From Endobugula sp965225895 (GTDB taxonomy: Bacteria; Pseudomonadota; Gammaproteobacteria; Pseudomonadales; Cellvibrionaceae): DNA of 64,000 nucleotides. Within the stretch, counting starts at the first letter, position 1, and each line of letters begins with the position of its first letter. The stretch is taken from contig CBDDBR010000011.1 in assembly GCA_965225895.1 (NCBI GenBank), positions 1,364,001-1,428,000 on the forward strand, given 5' to 3'. The notes under the pieces were generated by a model. It was not told where the DNA came from. It worked only from the letters and a program-made list of their open reading frames with translations, and searched no databases. Made by a program: the position numbers and the translations under genes. This document shows, piece by piece, positions 36,148 to 45,116 of this stretch.

Positions 36148-36726
36148 ATGAAAATTCCGCGTAACCTCGTTAAAGCTATTTATCGAGAGGCAAAGCAAGC
36201 CCGTAAAAAAGACAAGTCGTTGACACTTTGCCAGCACAAAGAGCTTTATGCTCGCAAATATGGCTTTGATAGCCTAGATCATCTACAAAAAGATTACACT
36301 ATTCGCGCTCTGAGGGCTTCATTTGAAAATAGACGGCTGGCCTGCTTACAGTTAAAGCCAAATGATAGTCTCAATGATTACTATCAATTTGACATTGATG
36401 AGGAAGATCAGTCTATTGGTTACTATTCCCATTTTATGGGGTATGACGACGAGGGTTATGAGTTACGTTCTCCGAGTATAATTAAAGGAGAAATTCTCAT
36501 TAAGCACTTTCGTGAAGACTTGGACAAAGAGGCCTATGTGATCGAGGATTTGGAGAGCCTTTATCAATGGCGCTTTGTTTGGTCTGGGATAGCAATTATT
36601 AATGCTGGGCTAGTTGAAAGTAATGTGCTGTTTAAGAGAACACTTAAGCCTACTAGAAGTCATAATCCATTGCATACACGGCTTACAAAGGAGCTGACTA
36701 AAGATATGCCGCGTATTGATGGTTAA
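36148..36726 (+). CDS. Hypothetical protein at the right end of the island
   Basis: A 192-aa protein. It begins with a basic helix (KIPRNLVKAIYREAKQARKKDKSLTL) followed by a GFDSLDHLQKDY-type segment as found in short toxin- or plasmid-associated proteins. The middle is acidic and aromatic (DDYY, SIGYYSHFMGYDDEGYEL). No signal peptide, membrane segment or catalytic motif is seen, and I do not recognise it. AGAGGACTTCTCA precedes the ATG. It is the last gene before attR. Confidence 0.6.
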   Translation: MKIPRNLVKAIYREAKQARKKDKSLTLCQHKELYARKYGFDSLDHLQKDYTIRALRASFENRRLACLQLKPNDSLNDYYQFDIDEEDQSIGYYSHFMGYDDEGYELRSPSIIKGEILIKHFREDLDKEAYVIEDLESLYQWRFVWSGIAIINAGLVESNVLFKRTLKPTRSHNPLHTRLTKELTKDMPRIDG

Positions 36727-36743
36727 TTTCCTGGAAAGTTATT

Positions 36744-36763
36744 GCAGAGAAAGGAGTCTCTGC
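36744..36763 (+). terminator. Stem-loop after the last island gene
   Basis: GCAGAGA and TCTCTGC pair perfectly across AAGGAG, 17 bp after the stop. No long T-run follows, so termination is only possible. Confidence 0.4.
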
Positions 36764-36838
36764 GGTAGCGTCGTTTGCTTTTCGTCTTTGTGTATTATTG
36801 GGGGTGAAAAAAGCTGTTCTAAGATCAGAGAAAGTTAA

Positions 36839-36860
36839 ATGCTGGTATCAATGCTGGTAC
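36839..36860 (+). repeat. Right-end GCTGGTA repeats, probable arm sites
   Basis: ATGCTGGTAT (36839-36848) and ATGCTGGTAC (36851-36860) repeat the left-end pair with the same 12-bp spacing and orientation, 54 bp inside attR. Confidence 0.6.
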
Positions 36861-36913
36861 TGTAAAAATAAAATTATTAAATATTCATATTTAACAGTTA
36901 CTTAAGTTTATTT

Positions 36914-36937
36914 TTCAAGTCCGGCCCCGGCACCATT
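36914..36937 (+). repeat. attR: displaced tRNA-Leu 3' end with one base lost
   Basis: It matches attL over its length except for one G missing in the acceptor stem (CCCCGG-CACCA instead of CCCCGGGCACCA). The lost base would break the tRNA stem, but this copy is not part of a tRNA gene any more. Confidence 0.88.
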
Positions 36938-37162
36938 GATTACTTCTAGTCATTAGCCCCACTCATTACCCCTAAAAAGTCAACGTCATACCTCGTTGTT
37001 TACACGAACAACAGGCCAAACCATTGATTAAATTTTCTTCCACACCCCATAAAAAAGCTCTTCGCTATACAGTAAGCACAAATGGGCAGCCCACTATCAA
37101 ACTGATAGCAGGCAATAACTAATAAACCAAAGGGGGAAAAGACGAAGCAATAAAAACGCTAG

Positions 37163-37720
37163 CTACTGGCTATCTGCCATTAAGTCTGGCCATGCAGCTT
37201 TCAGATAAACCAACATCGACCACAGGGTCAGTATTGCGGCAATATAGAGCAGTACATAGCCCACACTGCTAAGAATGGTCGGGGCTGATGGGTTTTCGAA
37301 GAGAAGCACAGCAATAGCGGCCATTTGAGCCGTTGTTTTAAATTTACCCATCATAGATACCGCAACACTTGCGCGTTTGCCCAGCTCGGCCATCCACTCT
37401 CTTAATGCAGAAATCACAATTTCACGACTAATGATGACAATAGCAGGAATAGCAAACCACGGTGTTGCATGTGCCTCCACTAATAATACCAATGCCGCAG
37501 CCACCATCAACTTATCGGCGACAGGATCCAAAAAGGCACCAAAGGGCGTCATTTGGTCATAGGTTCTAGCGACCCAGCCATCCAGCCAATCCGTAAGTGC
37601 TGCAAGGCAAAATATGCCCGATACAACAGGGTAACGCCAATCGTAGGGAAGATAAAAAATAATCACGATTAAAGGAATCAATAAGATGCGTAATAATGTG
37701 AGTTTATTGGCTATATTCAT
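37163..37720 (-). CDS. pgsA: CDP-diacylglycerol--glycerol-3-phosphate 3-phosphatidyltransferase
   Basis: A 185-aa integral membrane enzyme making phosphatidylglycerol phosphate. The CDP-alcohol phosphatidyltransferase motif D-G-x2-A-R-x8-G-x3-D-x3-D is visible as DWLDGWVARTYDQMTPFGAFLDPVADK (about 43-70). Several hydrophobic helices follow. Its position after uvrC is the conserved gammaproteobacterial uvrY-uvrC-pgsA order, and it ends about 225 bp from the island. Confidence 0.96.
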   Translation of the reverse strand: MNIANKLTLLRILLIPLIVIIFYLPYDWRYPVVSGIFCLAALTDWLDGWVARTYDQMTPFGAFLDPVADKLMVAAALVLLVEAHATPWFAIPAIVIISREIVISALREWMAELGKRASVAVSMMGKFKTTAQMAAIAVLLFENPSAPTILSSVGYVLLYIAAILTLWSMLVYLKAAWPDLMADSQ

Positions 37721-37779
37721 GAATGACTCTTTGCGACAAAAGGAAGTGATCGACTTTACTCGTGATCGAACTGCTCACG

Positions 37780-39606
37780 TTACTCACTATGCAGGGCGCT
37801 GTAAATATCTTCCGCTATTTTTTTACTAATTCCCGACACTTTTGCAAGCTCGTCTACTTTGGCTGCCTTTACTTCTTGTATTCCACCAAAATGACGTAAC
37901 AATTCACGACGACGCTTTGCTCCTACACCCGCAATACCTTCTAACGTAGAGGTTTTGCGTTTTTTATCACGGCGCTGCTTATGGCCTGTAATCGCAAAGC
38001 GATGTGCCTCGTCGCGAATTTCTTGCAAAAGATGAAGTGCGGGAGAATCCGAATTAAGCACTTGCTCTTTACCTGATTCGAGCACAAGGGTTTCAAACCC
38101 CGCCTTACGGGTTGTACCTTTGGCAATACCAATAATCATCACTTGATTCACACCCAATTCTGCCAGCACCGCTCTAGCGGTATTAAGCTGACCTTTACCA
38201 CCATCAATCAACAACAAATCAGGTAGAGCACCCTCACCTGTTTGTAAGCGTGTGTATCGCCGCGATAACGCTTGCTCCATAGCGGCATAATCATCCCCCC
38301 CTGTGATATCGTCAATATTAAAACGTCGATAATCTGATTTAAGGGGGCCTGTTTGATCAAAAACCACACACGATGCAACCGTGAGCTCACCAAACGTATG
38401 GCTAATATCAAAACACTCAATGCGCTGCGGCAACTCTTCCACGCCCATCATTTCTTGTAGGGCGGCAAAACGCTGCTGTAGATTTTGTTTGGTATTTAAA
38501 TGCGCCACCAGATTTTGCTCGGCCGCAGTTATCGCTGTGACCAACCATTTATTACGCTGCGCCCTCACTTTGTGGGATATGGTGATTTTTCTGTTATGAC
38601 GATCACTTAATGCTTGCTCTAGCAATGTTTTCTCATCTACCGCCAATGGGTAGTTAAGAATAATCTCTTGGGGAAATTCGCGATTTTCATGGGCTATATA
38701 AAATTGCTCCAAAAAGGCCGCCAAAAAATCACTTTCTGATAAATCCAACTTATTTTTTGGAAAAAAACTTTTACTACCTAAAATACGCCCATGACGAATA
38801 TATAGCAGGTGAACACATAAACTGCCCGCCTGCTTCACCATACCAAAAATATCAATTTGCCCACTGCCCGATTCAACATCATGGTCACTTTGTATTTGTC
38901 GTAATGCGGTAATCTGATCACGGTAAACACCCGCTTGTTCAAATTCAAGATCCGCAGCAGCGGCATCCATATTATCCGCCAATTGGTTCATTAGCGCTTC
39001 GGATTCTCCCTTTAAAAACAAAGCGGCATGTTGCATATCTTGCTGATAAGCCGCCTTATCAATAAGCTCAACACAGGGAGCGGTGCAACGATTAATTTGA
39101 TACTGCAAACATGGGCGTGCACGGTTTTTAAATACACTATCTTCACATTGGCGCACTCGAAATGTTTTTTGAATAAAATTAAGAGATTGATAAACCGCAC
39201 TAGAATTAGGAAATGGGCCATAGTAATTACCCTTTTTATGCTTCATGCCTCGATGTGAGCTAATACGCGGATAATCGCCATCAGAAATAAAAATATGAGG
39301 GTAGGATTTATCGTCTTTCAGTGAAATATTATACGGTGGCCGCAATGTTTTAATGAGGTTTTGCTCAAGAACTAATGCGGCCGTTTCGGAGTCTGTAATG
39401 GTGACTTGTATATGCGCAATTTTATCAACCAGCACTTGAGTTTTTATAGGTAAACCCGATTGGCGAAAGTAGCTACTGAGCCGATTTTTAAGATTTTTGG
39501 CTTTGCCGACATACAATATTTTGTCGTCGTTACCAAACATTTGATAAACGCCAGCCTGCTGGCTCACCGTTTTTAGGAATTGCTTTGAATCAAATACATC
39601 ACTCAT
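37780..39606 (-). CDS. uvrC: Excinuclease ABC subunit C
   Basis: A 608-aa UvrC of normal length. The GIY-YIG nuclease is at the N-terminus (AGVYQMFGNDDKILYVGKAK), the Cys region in VRQCEDSVFKNRARPCLQYQ, and the UvrB-binding UVR motif near 200. The RNase H-like nuclease is seen in ECFDISHTFGE and LLIDGGKGQL, and the tandem HhH in LEGIAGVGAKRRRELLRHFG at the end. It makes the dual incisions in nucleotide excision repair. It lies 59 bp upstream of pgsA and 66 bp downstream of uvrY. Confidence 0.98.
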   Translation of the reverse strand: MSDVFDSKQFLKTVSQQAGVYQMFGNDDKILYVGKAKNLKNRLSSYFRQSGLPIKTQVLVDKIAHIQVTITDSETAALVLEQNLIKTLRPPYNISLKDDKSYPHIFISDGDYPRISSHRGMKHKKGNYYGPFPNSSAVYQSLNFIQKTFRVRQCEDSVFKNRARPCLQYQINRCTAPCVELIDKAAYQQDMQHAALFLKGESEALMNQLADNMDAAAADLEFEQAGVYRDQITALRQIQSDHDVESGSGQIDIFGMVKQAGSLCVHLLYIRHGRILGSKSFFPKNKLDLSESDFLAAFLEQFYIAHENREFPQEIILNYPLAVDEKTLLEQALSDRHNRKITISHKVRAQRNKWLVTAITAAEQNLVAHLNTKQNLQQRFAALQEMMGVEELPQRIECFDISHTFGELTVASCVVFDQTGPLKSDYRRFNIDDITGGDDYAAMEQALSRRYTRLQTGEGALPDLLLIDGGKGQLNTARAVLAELGVNQVMIIGIAKGTTRKAGFETLVLESGKEQVLNSDSPALHLLQEIRDEAHRFAITGHKQRRDKKRKTSTLEGIAGVGAKRRRELLRHFGGIQEVKAAKVDELAKVSGISKKIAEDIYSALHSE

Positions 39607-39672
39607 GGAATGAGAGTGTAAACGGCTTAGGGAAGGATTTCGAGTGTTCTTTGAATTTTTATATTTAGGGTT

Positions 39673-40326
39673 TTACTCTAAAGAATCCACATCAAAAAAC
39701 TTATGCTTTACGGCAAATAAAACTAATTCTACATCGCTACTAATCGAAAATTTCTCAAAGATACGGTAACGAAAACTATTAATTGTTTTTGCACTAATAT
39801 TGAGTATTTCAGCGATTTCGTTTGGCTTTTGGCCGCGAATCGTCATCGTTGCCACTTGTAATTCTCGGTCAGATAACGTTGAAAAAGGAGAGTCATCACC
39901 AGTTACACCAATAGAGCTGCGTAAGGCCAATTGCTGCGCAATTTCGGTACTAATGTAGGTTTTTCCTGAAACGACTTTATTCACGGCCTCGATCATTTCA
40001 TCTGGTGTGGCACGTTTGGTTAAATACGCCGATGCGCCAGCACGCATCAATTTGCTAGGATATAAGTCGTCATCACATGAGGTGACCGCAATAACCTGTA
40101 TATTTTTATTCGCTAATTTAATACGTTTTGTGGCTTCAACACCGCCCATACCAGGCATTTTAACATCCATCATCATCACGTCGGGTTCTAGCTCTTTTGC
40201 TAGTACCATAGCCTCCTCACCACTACTGGCTGTACCCACGACACAAAAGCCCTCGGTATCATCTAAGATACGAGATAAGCCCATGCGCACTAAGTCATGA
40301 TCATCAACCACTAATATTTTAACCAA
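39673..40326 (-). CDS. uvrY: Response regulator UvrY/GacA
   Basis: A NarL-type regulator. The receiver starts KILVVDDHDLVRMGL and has the phosphoacceptor in MMMDVKMPGMGG; a LuxR-type HTH (LSDRELQVATMTIRGQKPNEIAEILNISAKTINSFRYR) ends it. It is phosphorylated by BarA/GacS and drives CsrB-type small RNAs in relatives. The start was set at a TTG at 40326 because GAGG lies 5 bp upstream and the resulting 217 aa equals the family length. An in-frame ATG at 40380 gives 235 aa but lacks a ribosome site. Confidence 0.93.
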   Translation of the reverse strand: MVKILVVDDHDLVRMGLSRILDDTEGFCVVGTASSGEEAMVLAKELEPDVMMMDVKMPGMGGVEATKRIKLANKNIQVIAVTSCDDDLYPSKLMRAGASAYLTKRATPDEMIEAVNKVVSGKTYISTEIAQQLALRSSIGVTGDDSPFSTLSDRELQVATMTIRGQKPNEIAEILNISAKTINSFRYRIFEKFSISSDVELVLFAVKHKFFDVDSLE

Positions 40327-40541
40327 GGAAACCTCAACGCTTATTTCATTTAAATCGCTTTTAACACTCGTATTCAGCATTTGTACTATACGAATAATGC
40401 AGAATAATCATTTTCCGTTTAATAACTATCAACTATTATTAACCGTTATGCGATTAACTTTCAGTGACTATGTGTTTTAAATGCCAAAATAGATACATTT
40501 TGGCGCATAATGCCACAAAAAGGGTAATGAAAACCATTACA

Positions 40542-41198
40542 TTAGCCATTTTTATGCACAATATGCCGAAAAGTAATACTAATACGTTCACCTGTAACGG
40601 TTGTTGACTTAGGTATTTGATGCTGCCAATACCGCTGTGTATCACCTGCCATTAATAACAAATCACCGTCGCCTAGCATGATTGTTTGTTTTTTATTATT
40701 GGATCGCTCGTTATGGCGTAGCTCAAAAACACGCTCCGCACCAAGACTAACGGAGGCAACCAAAGGCTGGCTGCCTAACTCTGGCTCGTCATCACTATGC
40801 CACGCTACACTATCTTGTCCATCACGATAGCAGTTCACTAAAGCACTATTAAACACAACACCATTCAGCTCATCGCTCAACGCTGTTTCTACAGCCTGTT
40901 TAATATCCAATAATATAGGTAGCCACGGCAATGGCTCAAAATACCTTGCAGAATACGTGTAACCGCATTGTTTATCACCGTACCACGCGTTTAGCCGAGG
41001 TATCAACATCGGTTTACCGTATAAATAAATAGTGGATTGCTCCCACGCAACCTGCTGTCGCAGCGTGTTGTATAAGGCAGAGTAATCCGTCGGTAACTCA
41101 ATAGCTTGTAGCCACTGGGGAAAATACACAATATGCGCATTAGGTAATACAATGTGCTCTTTGCTCGCAGAAGAAAATAATGAGGATTGAAACGGCAT
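40542..41198 (-). CDS. alkB: AlkB-like 2-oxoglutarate/Fe(II) DNA dioxygenase
   Basis: A 218-aa AlkB of the ALKBH2/3-like type. Iron ligands are AWHSDDEPELG (H-x-D) and the distal H in YWQHQIPK. The 2-oxoglutarate arginines lie in ERISITFRHI. PRLNAWYGD and YFEPLPWLP form the nucleotide-recognition lid. It reverses alkylation damage by oxidative demethylation. The start was chosen at the ATG at 41198 because GGAGTGAAT precedes it; a GTG ten codons upstream is the alternative. It lies directly after murB. Confidence 0.93.
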   Translation of the reverse strand: MPFQSSLFSSASKEHIVLPNAHIVYFPQWLQAIELPTDYSALYNTLRQQVAWEQSTIYLYGKPMLIPRLNAWYGDKQCGYTYSARYFEPLPWLPILLDIKQAVETALSDELNGVVFNSALVNCYRDGQDSVAWHSDDEPELGSQPLVASVSLGAERVFELRHNERSNNKKQTIMLGDGDLLLMAGDTQRYWQHQIPKSTTVTGERISITFRHIVHKNG

Positions 41199-41234
41199 AT
41201 TCACTCCATTAAGCGTGGGGGGAAACACCCATCG

Positions 41235-42272
41235 TTAAGCCCTATAAATACGCGGCTCTACGTCTAATTCTAATGTGTATTTTTGATGGATATCGGCTTT
41301 TACTTGTGCGACAAATGCCAATAAATCTGCTCCCGATAGACGGTGAGGATTTGTTAATACCAAGGCTTGATCTTTGTGCATTGCCACTCCCTTTACCTCT
41401 GTTCCTTTCCAACCTGCCTGATCCAATAACCAGCCTGCGGCTAATTTATAGGTGGGTGGCTGGGTGTCTTGAGCATAGGCAATAATATGAGGATATTGCC
41501 GTTTTATATCACGATAGCATTCCGCAGAAACAATAGGGTTTTTAAAAAAGCTGCCCGCATTCGGAATATCGACAGGGTCTGGCAATTTACTACGACGAAT
41601 ATCAATCACGGCCTGCGCGATAACAGCGCTACTGAGTTCACTTGTCTCTATAGCCGCCAGCCGCTCTTGCAGCGCTGGGTAATGTATATGCCATTGTGAC
41701 TGTTTAGATAATGCTAATACCACACGTGTAATTACATATTGATCTTTGGCTTGCTGCTTAAACACACTATCGCGATAAGCAAACTGACAAGCATCACGGT
41801 CAAAACGTTGTACCTTACCCGTTGATATTTCAATGGCTTCTAGGTAAGAAAAACACTGCGTTAGCTCAACGCCATAGGCACCAATGTTTTGTATTGGCGC
41901 AGCGCCCACACTCCCTGGTATTAGTGCAAGATTTTCAACGCCACACCAAGACTGTTCAACACAGTACATCACCGTATCATGCCAATTTTCACCTGCGGCA
42001 ACCGACAGCAACACTGTAGTGTCGGTTTCGTTTTCAATCGAAATACCACGGGTATTCACGTGTAATGTAAGCCCTGCAATATCGTCCACCAATACGACAT
42101 TGCTTCCCCCTCCCAACACCAGTAAGGGGCATTGTTGTTCACGTACAAACGCTAATGCAAAAACAATATCTTGATGGGTATTTGCTTCAATAAACCAACG
42201 TGTTTTAACAGGTACCGCTAATGTATTGTATGCCTGTAACGACACCTGTTCTTGCACAATCGGGTTTGTCAT
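41235..42272 (-). CDS. murB: UDP-N-acetylenolpyruvoylglucosamine reductase
   Basis: A 345-aa type I MurB. The FAD-binding part shows LLVLGGGSNVVLVDD and AGENWHDTVMYCVEQSWCGVENLALIPGSVGAAPIQNIGAYG. The catalytic region shows YRDSVFKQ and SFFKNPIVS, then YKLAAGWLLDQAGWKG. It reduces the enolpyruvyl ether to UDP-MurNAc in peptidoglycan synthesis. It shares one base with the phosphatase stop (TAATG), so it is cotranslated. Confidence 0.97.
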   Translation of the reverse strand: MTNPIVQEQVSLQAYNTLAVPVKTRWFIEANTHQDIVFALAFVREQQCPLLVLGGGSNVVLVDDIAGLTLHVNTRGISIENETDTTVLLSVAAGENWHDTVMYCVEQSWCGVENLALIPGSVGAAPIQNIGAYGVELTQCFSYLEAIEISTGKVQRFDRDACQFAYRDSVFKQQAKDQYVITRVVLALSKQSQWHIHYPALQERLAAIETSELSSAVIAQAVIDIRRSKLPDPVDIPNAGSFFKNPIVSAECYRDIKRQYPHIIAYAQDTQPPTYKLAAGWLLDQAGWKGTEVKGVAMHKDQALVLTNPHRLSGADLLAFVAQVKADIHQKYTLELDVEPRIYRA

Positions 42273-42751
42273 TACAGTTGATGATCCACTTTAATACGCT
42301 GCAATAACCCATCAACCGCATCGGTTATTAATTGCATCGCATGTTCAAAGTGTTGCTCATCACCGTAATAAGGATCGGGCACTTCACTTGCTGCCGTCAC
42401 ACCCGCTTCGGTTAAGAACAACCCCAAGACACCCTGATAATTATCAGGCCGCATTACAGTGAGGTTACGAAGGTTTTCTTTATCCATACCCAAAATATAA
42501 TCAAATTCTGCAAAATCCGCAGATGTGACTAAACGTGCTTGTAAGTGGCTCATATCATAACCATGGGCTAGCGCGGTTTTTTGTGCACGCTTATCGGGTG
42601 GTAGCCCTAAATGCCAGTCGCCTGTGCCTGCCGAATCAACAATAATGTTTTCTGATAAATTTTCTGCATTAACACGCGCTTGAAATAAAGCGTGCGCGGT
42701 TGGCGAGCGACAAATATTGCCTAAGCACACAAATAATACGTTTACTGGCAT
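42272..42751 (-). CDS. Low-molecular-weight protein tyrosine phosphatase
   Basis: A 159-aa enzyme with the P-loop CLGNICRSP at residues 9-17 (V-C-x5-R-S form) and the general-acid aspartate in EVPDPYYGDEQHFEHAM. Family members act on phosphotyrosine, often in control of polysaccharide export; the target here is unknown. It overlaps kdsB by 10 bp and murB by one. Confidence 0.95.
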   Translation of the reverse strand: MPVNVLFVCLGNICRSPTAHALFQARVNAENLSENIIVDSAGTGDWHLGLPPDKRAQKTALAHGYDMSHLQARLVTSADFAEFDYILGMDKENLRNLTVMRPDNYQGVLGLFLTEAGVTAASEVPDPYYGDEQHFEHAMQLITDAVDGLLQRIKVDHQL

Positions 42752-43491
42752 TGTCGCACCCTCTCTAAATCTTCTTGTGTGTCTACACCACCAGGCACCA
42801 CTTCACAGGCTTCTGCCACATGAATATGCTCACCATAAAATAGAATACGCAATTGCTCTAAACTTTCTAATTGCTCGATGGGTGCTGGTTGCCATTGAAT
42901 AAAACGGTGCAATAATGCAACGCGATAGGCATAAATACCAATATGGCGCTGAGGATATAACCCCGCGTTTGCCACCAATTCATCAGCACTGATATCACGC
43001 GGAAAAGGAATATTAGCGCGTGAAAAGTACAAGGCAATACGCTGTTGGTTCGCCACCACTTTAACCACATTGGGATTACTAAAATCGTTCGCATCACAAA
43101 TAGCTTCCGATAAGGTTGCAGCGGCAGCTTGTGTATTATTGGCTAAATTATCTGCCACCTGATTGATGACCTCAGGGGGAATGCACGGCTCATCGCCCTG
43201 AACATTCACGACAATATGGTCATCATGTAATTGATACTGTTGCACTACCTCTTGAATACGATCAGTGCCTGATACGTGATCGCTGGCAGTCATACATACC
43301 TCACCCCCAAAGCCACGCACAACATCCAGTATTTTTTGGTCATCCGTTGCAACAATGACCTTATCAGCCTTGCTTTTAAGCGCTTGCTCATACACATGCT
43401 GAATCATTGGTTTATCATTAATCATCAATAAAGGTTTACCCGGTAAACGGGTAGATGAGAAACGAGCGGGAATAATAACGGTAAAAGACAT
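42742..43491 (-). CDS. kdsB: 3-deoxy-manno-octulosonate cytidylyltransferase
   Basis: A 249-aa CMP-KDO synthetase. The nucleotide loop is IIPARFSSTRLPGKPL at the start, then ATDDQKI, NVQGDEPCIPPEVI and RHIGIYAYRVALL. It activates KDO for lipopolysaccharide inner core. It lies 16 bp after lpxK in the envelope run. Confidence 0.97.
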   Translation of the reverse strand: MSFTVIIPARFSSTRLPGKPLLMINDKPMIQHVYEQALKSKADKVIVATDDQKILDVVRGFGGEVCMTASDHVSGTDRIQEVVQQYQLHDDHIVVNVQGDEPCIPPEVINQVADNLANNTQAAAATLSEAICDANDFSNPNVVKVVANQQRIALYFSRANIPFPRDISADELVANAGLYPQRHIGIYAYRVALLHRFIQWQPAPIEQLESLEQLRILFYGEHIHVAEACEVVPGGVDTQEDLERVRQCQ

Positions 43492-43507
43492 AATAATTTA
43501 TTCTGTA

Positions 43508-44632
43508 TTAATGAGTGACATCCGCCTTGTCGACCGATGAGCGTAGCTGCTGCACAATGCGTGTTACTAGCACACTAGGCAACACCATATTGACCTGTAA
43601 TGACCAAAGCTGCGAATGGTCTATCTCGTGGCATTTTACAGCATCTTTTTCGGTCATTAATACTACGCGTTCTTGCCACAAAGCAAAATCATTATTGGTA
43701 TATTGGTAATGGTCATCAAAAGCAAAACCATCCCCCTCAATACCCATGCTACCTAGGGTATTAAAAAAGCGTTGCGGATGACCAATACCTGCCATCATCA
43801 CAGGTAGCGAATCTGTAACCGTACTTGATGTTAACCACGGTAGCGGCTGTAATGGGTATTCCTGTTGAGATGCCACATGCCGCCATGCGGTAGGTGCCAA
43901 TGCAATAGGTAGCAAACGATGCGGCGTATGATCTTGAGATACTGTACTTTCTTGTGAAGATTCGTCTGATGAATCTGATGGCGGCTCTATTGCATCGTCC
44001 AGATGCTCGTGATGCAGTAATACCCAGTCAACGCTGGCTAAACGTTTAGCTGGCTCTCGTAACGGCCCCGCAGGCAAACAAAAATGATTGCCTAAACCAC
44101 GCTCACTATCTACCACTACAACTTCGATATCACGCCCTAATCGATAATGCTGTAAACCATCATCACTCAGTAACACCTGCACCTGTGGATGTGCCTGTAA
44201 CAAACTCTGCGCCGCAGCAACCCGATCTTTTGCAATCACAACAGGGCACCCTGTAGATCGCGCAATTAATAAGGGTTCATCACCCGTGACTTGTGCATAA
44301 TCATTATCAGCCTTAACAGAGTAAGGATAATACGGCGCATCGCTACCATAACCACGGCTAATAATACCCACTGCAATACCCTGCTCTTCTAGCGCCTTAG
44401 CCAAGGCAATAATGACAGGTGTTTTACCTGTTCCACCAACGCTAATATTACCAATCACAATAACGGGTACGGGCAAACGTATGGTTTTTTTCTTCTGAAA
44501 ATAGCCATGAAAAAAAGATAGCAACTGGTACAGCCATGCAATAGGCAATAATAACCATGCCCACCAACGCTTGCGGTACCACGTATCTAAAAAGAAAGAT
44601 TGCCAGAAGGATTGTTGGCTAGATTGAGACAT
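43508..44632 (-). CDS. lpxK: Tetraacyldisaccharide 4'-kinase
   Basis: A 374-aa lipid A kinase. A membrane helix at residues 22-45 precedes the P-loop GNISVGGTGKTP. The LSDDGLQHYRLGRD motif and GPLREP follow. It is longer than the usual 330-345 aa because of an acidic Ser-rich insert (about residues 210-240, with SDSSDESSQEST). It phosphorylates the lipid A precursor at the inner membrane. The start is the ATG at 44632, not the TTG before it. Confidence 0.96.
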   Translation of the reverse strand: MSQSSQQSFWQSFFLDTWYRKRWWAWLLLPIAWLYQLLSFFHGYFQKKKTIRLPVPVIVIGNISVGGTGKTPVIIALAKALEEQGIAVGIISRGYGSDAPYYPYSVKADNDYAQVTGDEPLLIARSTGCPVVIAKDRVAAAQSLLQAHPQVQVLLSDDGLQHYRLGRDIEVVVVDSERGLGNHFCLPAGPLREPAKRLASVDWVLLHHEHLDDAIEPPSDSSDESSQESTVSQDHTPHRLLPIALAPTAWRHVASQQEYPLQPLPWLTSSTVTDSLPVMMAGIGHPQRFFNTLGSMGIEGDGFAFDDHYQYTNNDFALWQERVVLMTEKDAVKCHEIDHSQLWSLQVNMVLPSVLVTRIVQQLRSSVDKADVTH

Positions 44633-44679
44633 CAATCAGTACACGAATAAATAGTAGTGACAATAATCACAACACATGA

Positions 44680-45102
44680 TTATTGTTCAACGGGTTGTCG
44701 AGTAGTAATACGTAGCTGAGAAAAGCCAACTTGCCCCGCTACATCCATAGCGCGCACTACCGATTGATGTGAGGTGTTCGCATCGGCAGTAATGGTGAGA
44801 GGCTTGTTAGTATCGCCCGCCGCCACAGTTTTTAAAGCGCGTCGTAATGTTACTTCTTGTTGATTAACCAAGGCTTTACCATTCACAACATAATTACCAT
44901 TTGCTTGTACCACTAAATCAATCACCTCGCTGGTTGTAACTTCTACGGGCTCAACCGAGGCTTCTGGTAAATCGATTTCTAAATGAGTCTCTTTAGTAAA
45001 TGTAGTAGAAACCATAAAAAAGATTAACAGTAAAAACACCACATCAATCAGTGGTGTTAAGTTAATGCTTTCATCTTCTGTGGATTGACGTCGAAATTGC
45101 AC
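44680..45102 (-). CDS. exbD: ExbD/TolR-family biopolymer transport protein
   Basis: A 140-aa protein with one N-terminal membrane helix (DVVFLLLIFFMVSTTF) that contains the proton-path aspartate in LTPLIDVVFL, and a periplasmic domain. It lies 14 bp after exbB; together they make a proton-driven motor for TonB-type uptake. Placement before lpxK is frequent in gammaproteobacteria. Confidence 0.95.
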   Translation of the reverse strand: MQFRRQSTEDESINLTPLIDVVFLLLIFFMVSTTFTKETHLEIDLPEASVEPVEVTTSEVIDLVVQANGNYVVNGKALVNQQEVTLRRALKTVAAGDTNKPLTITADANTSHQSVVRAMDVAGQVGFSQLRITTRQPVEQ

Positions 45103-45116
45103 GATACACCCTATTC

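Larger units (their letters stand above)
6415..36937. mobile_element. Genomic island integrated in tRNA-Leu(UAA), about 30.5 kb
   Basis: The boundaries are the tRNA 3' end at 6415-6439 and its near-perfect repeat at 36914-36937. A P4-type tyrosine integrase starts 179 bp inside the left end. The content is accessory throughout: anti-phage genes (8-31 kb), then AlpA, RadC, a second recombinase, an inovirus-Gp2-like gene and unknown AT-rich genes. Conserved chromosomal genes resume with pgsA. No structural phage genes or conjugation genes are visible, so it is an integrative island or satellite-type element. Confidence 0.9.
36727..37162. other. Right junction of the island and spacer to pgsA
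   Basis: 436 bp without a gene. It holds a stem-loop (36744-36763), the right-end GCTGGTA repeats (36839-36860), attR (36914-36937) and about 225 bp of chromosome before the pgsA stop. In the uninterrupted chromosome this spacer would lie between tRNA-Leu and the convergent pgsA. Confidence 0.7.

Noticed and set aside
6415..36937. Prophage
   Set aside because: No capsid, terminase, tail or lysis genes were seen; AlpA, Gp2-like and RadC genes fit an island or satellite.
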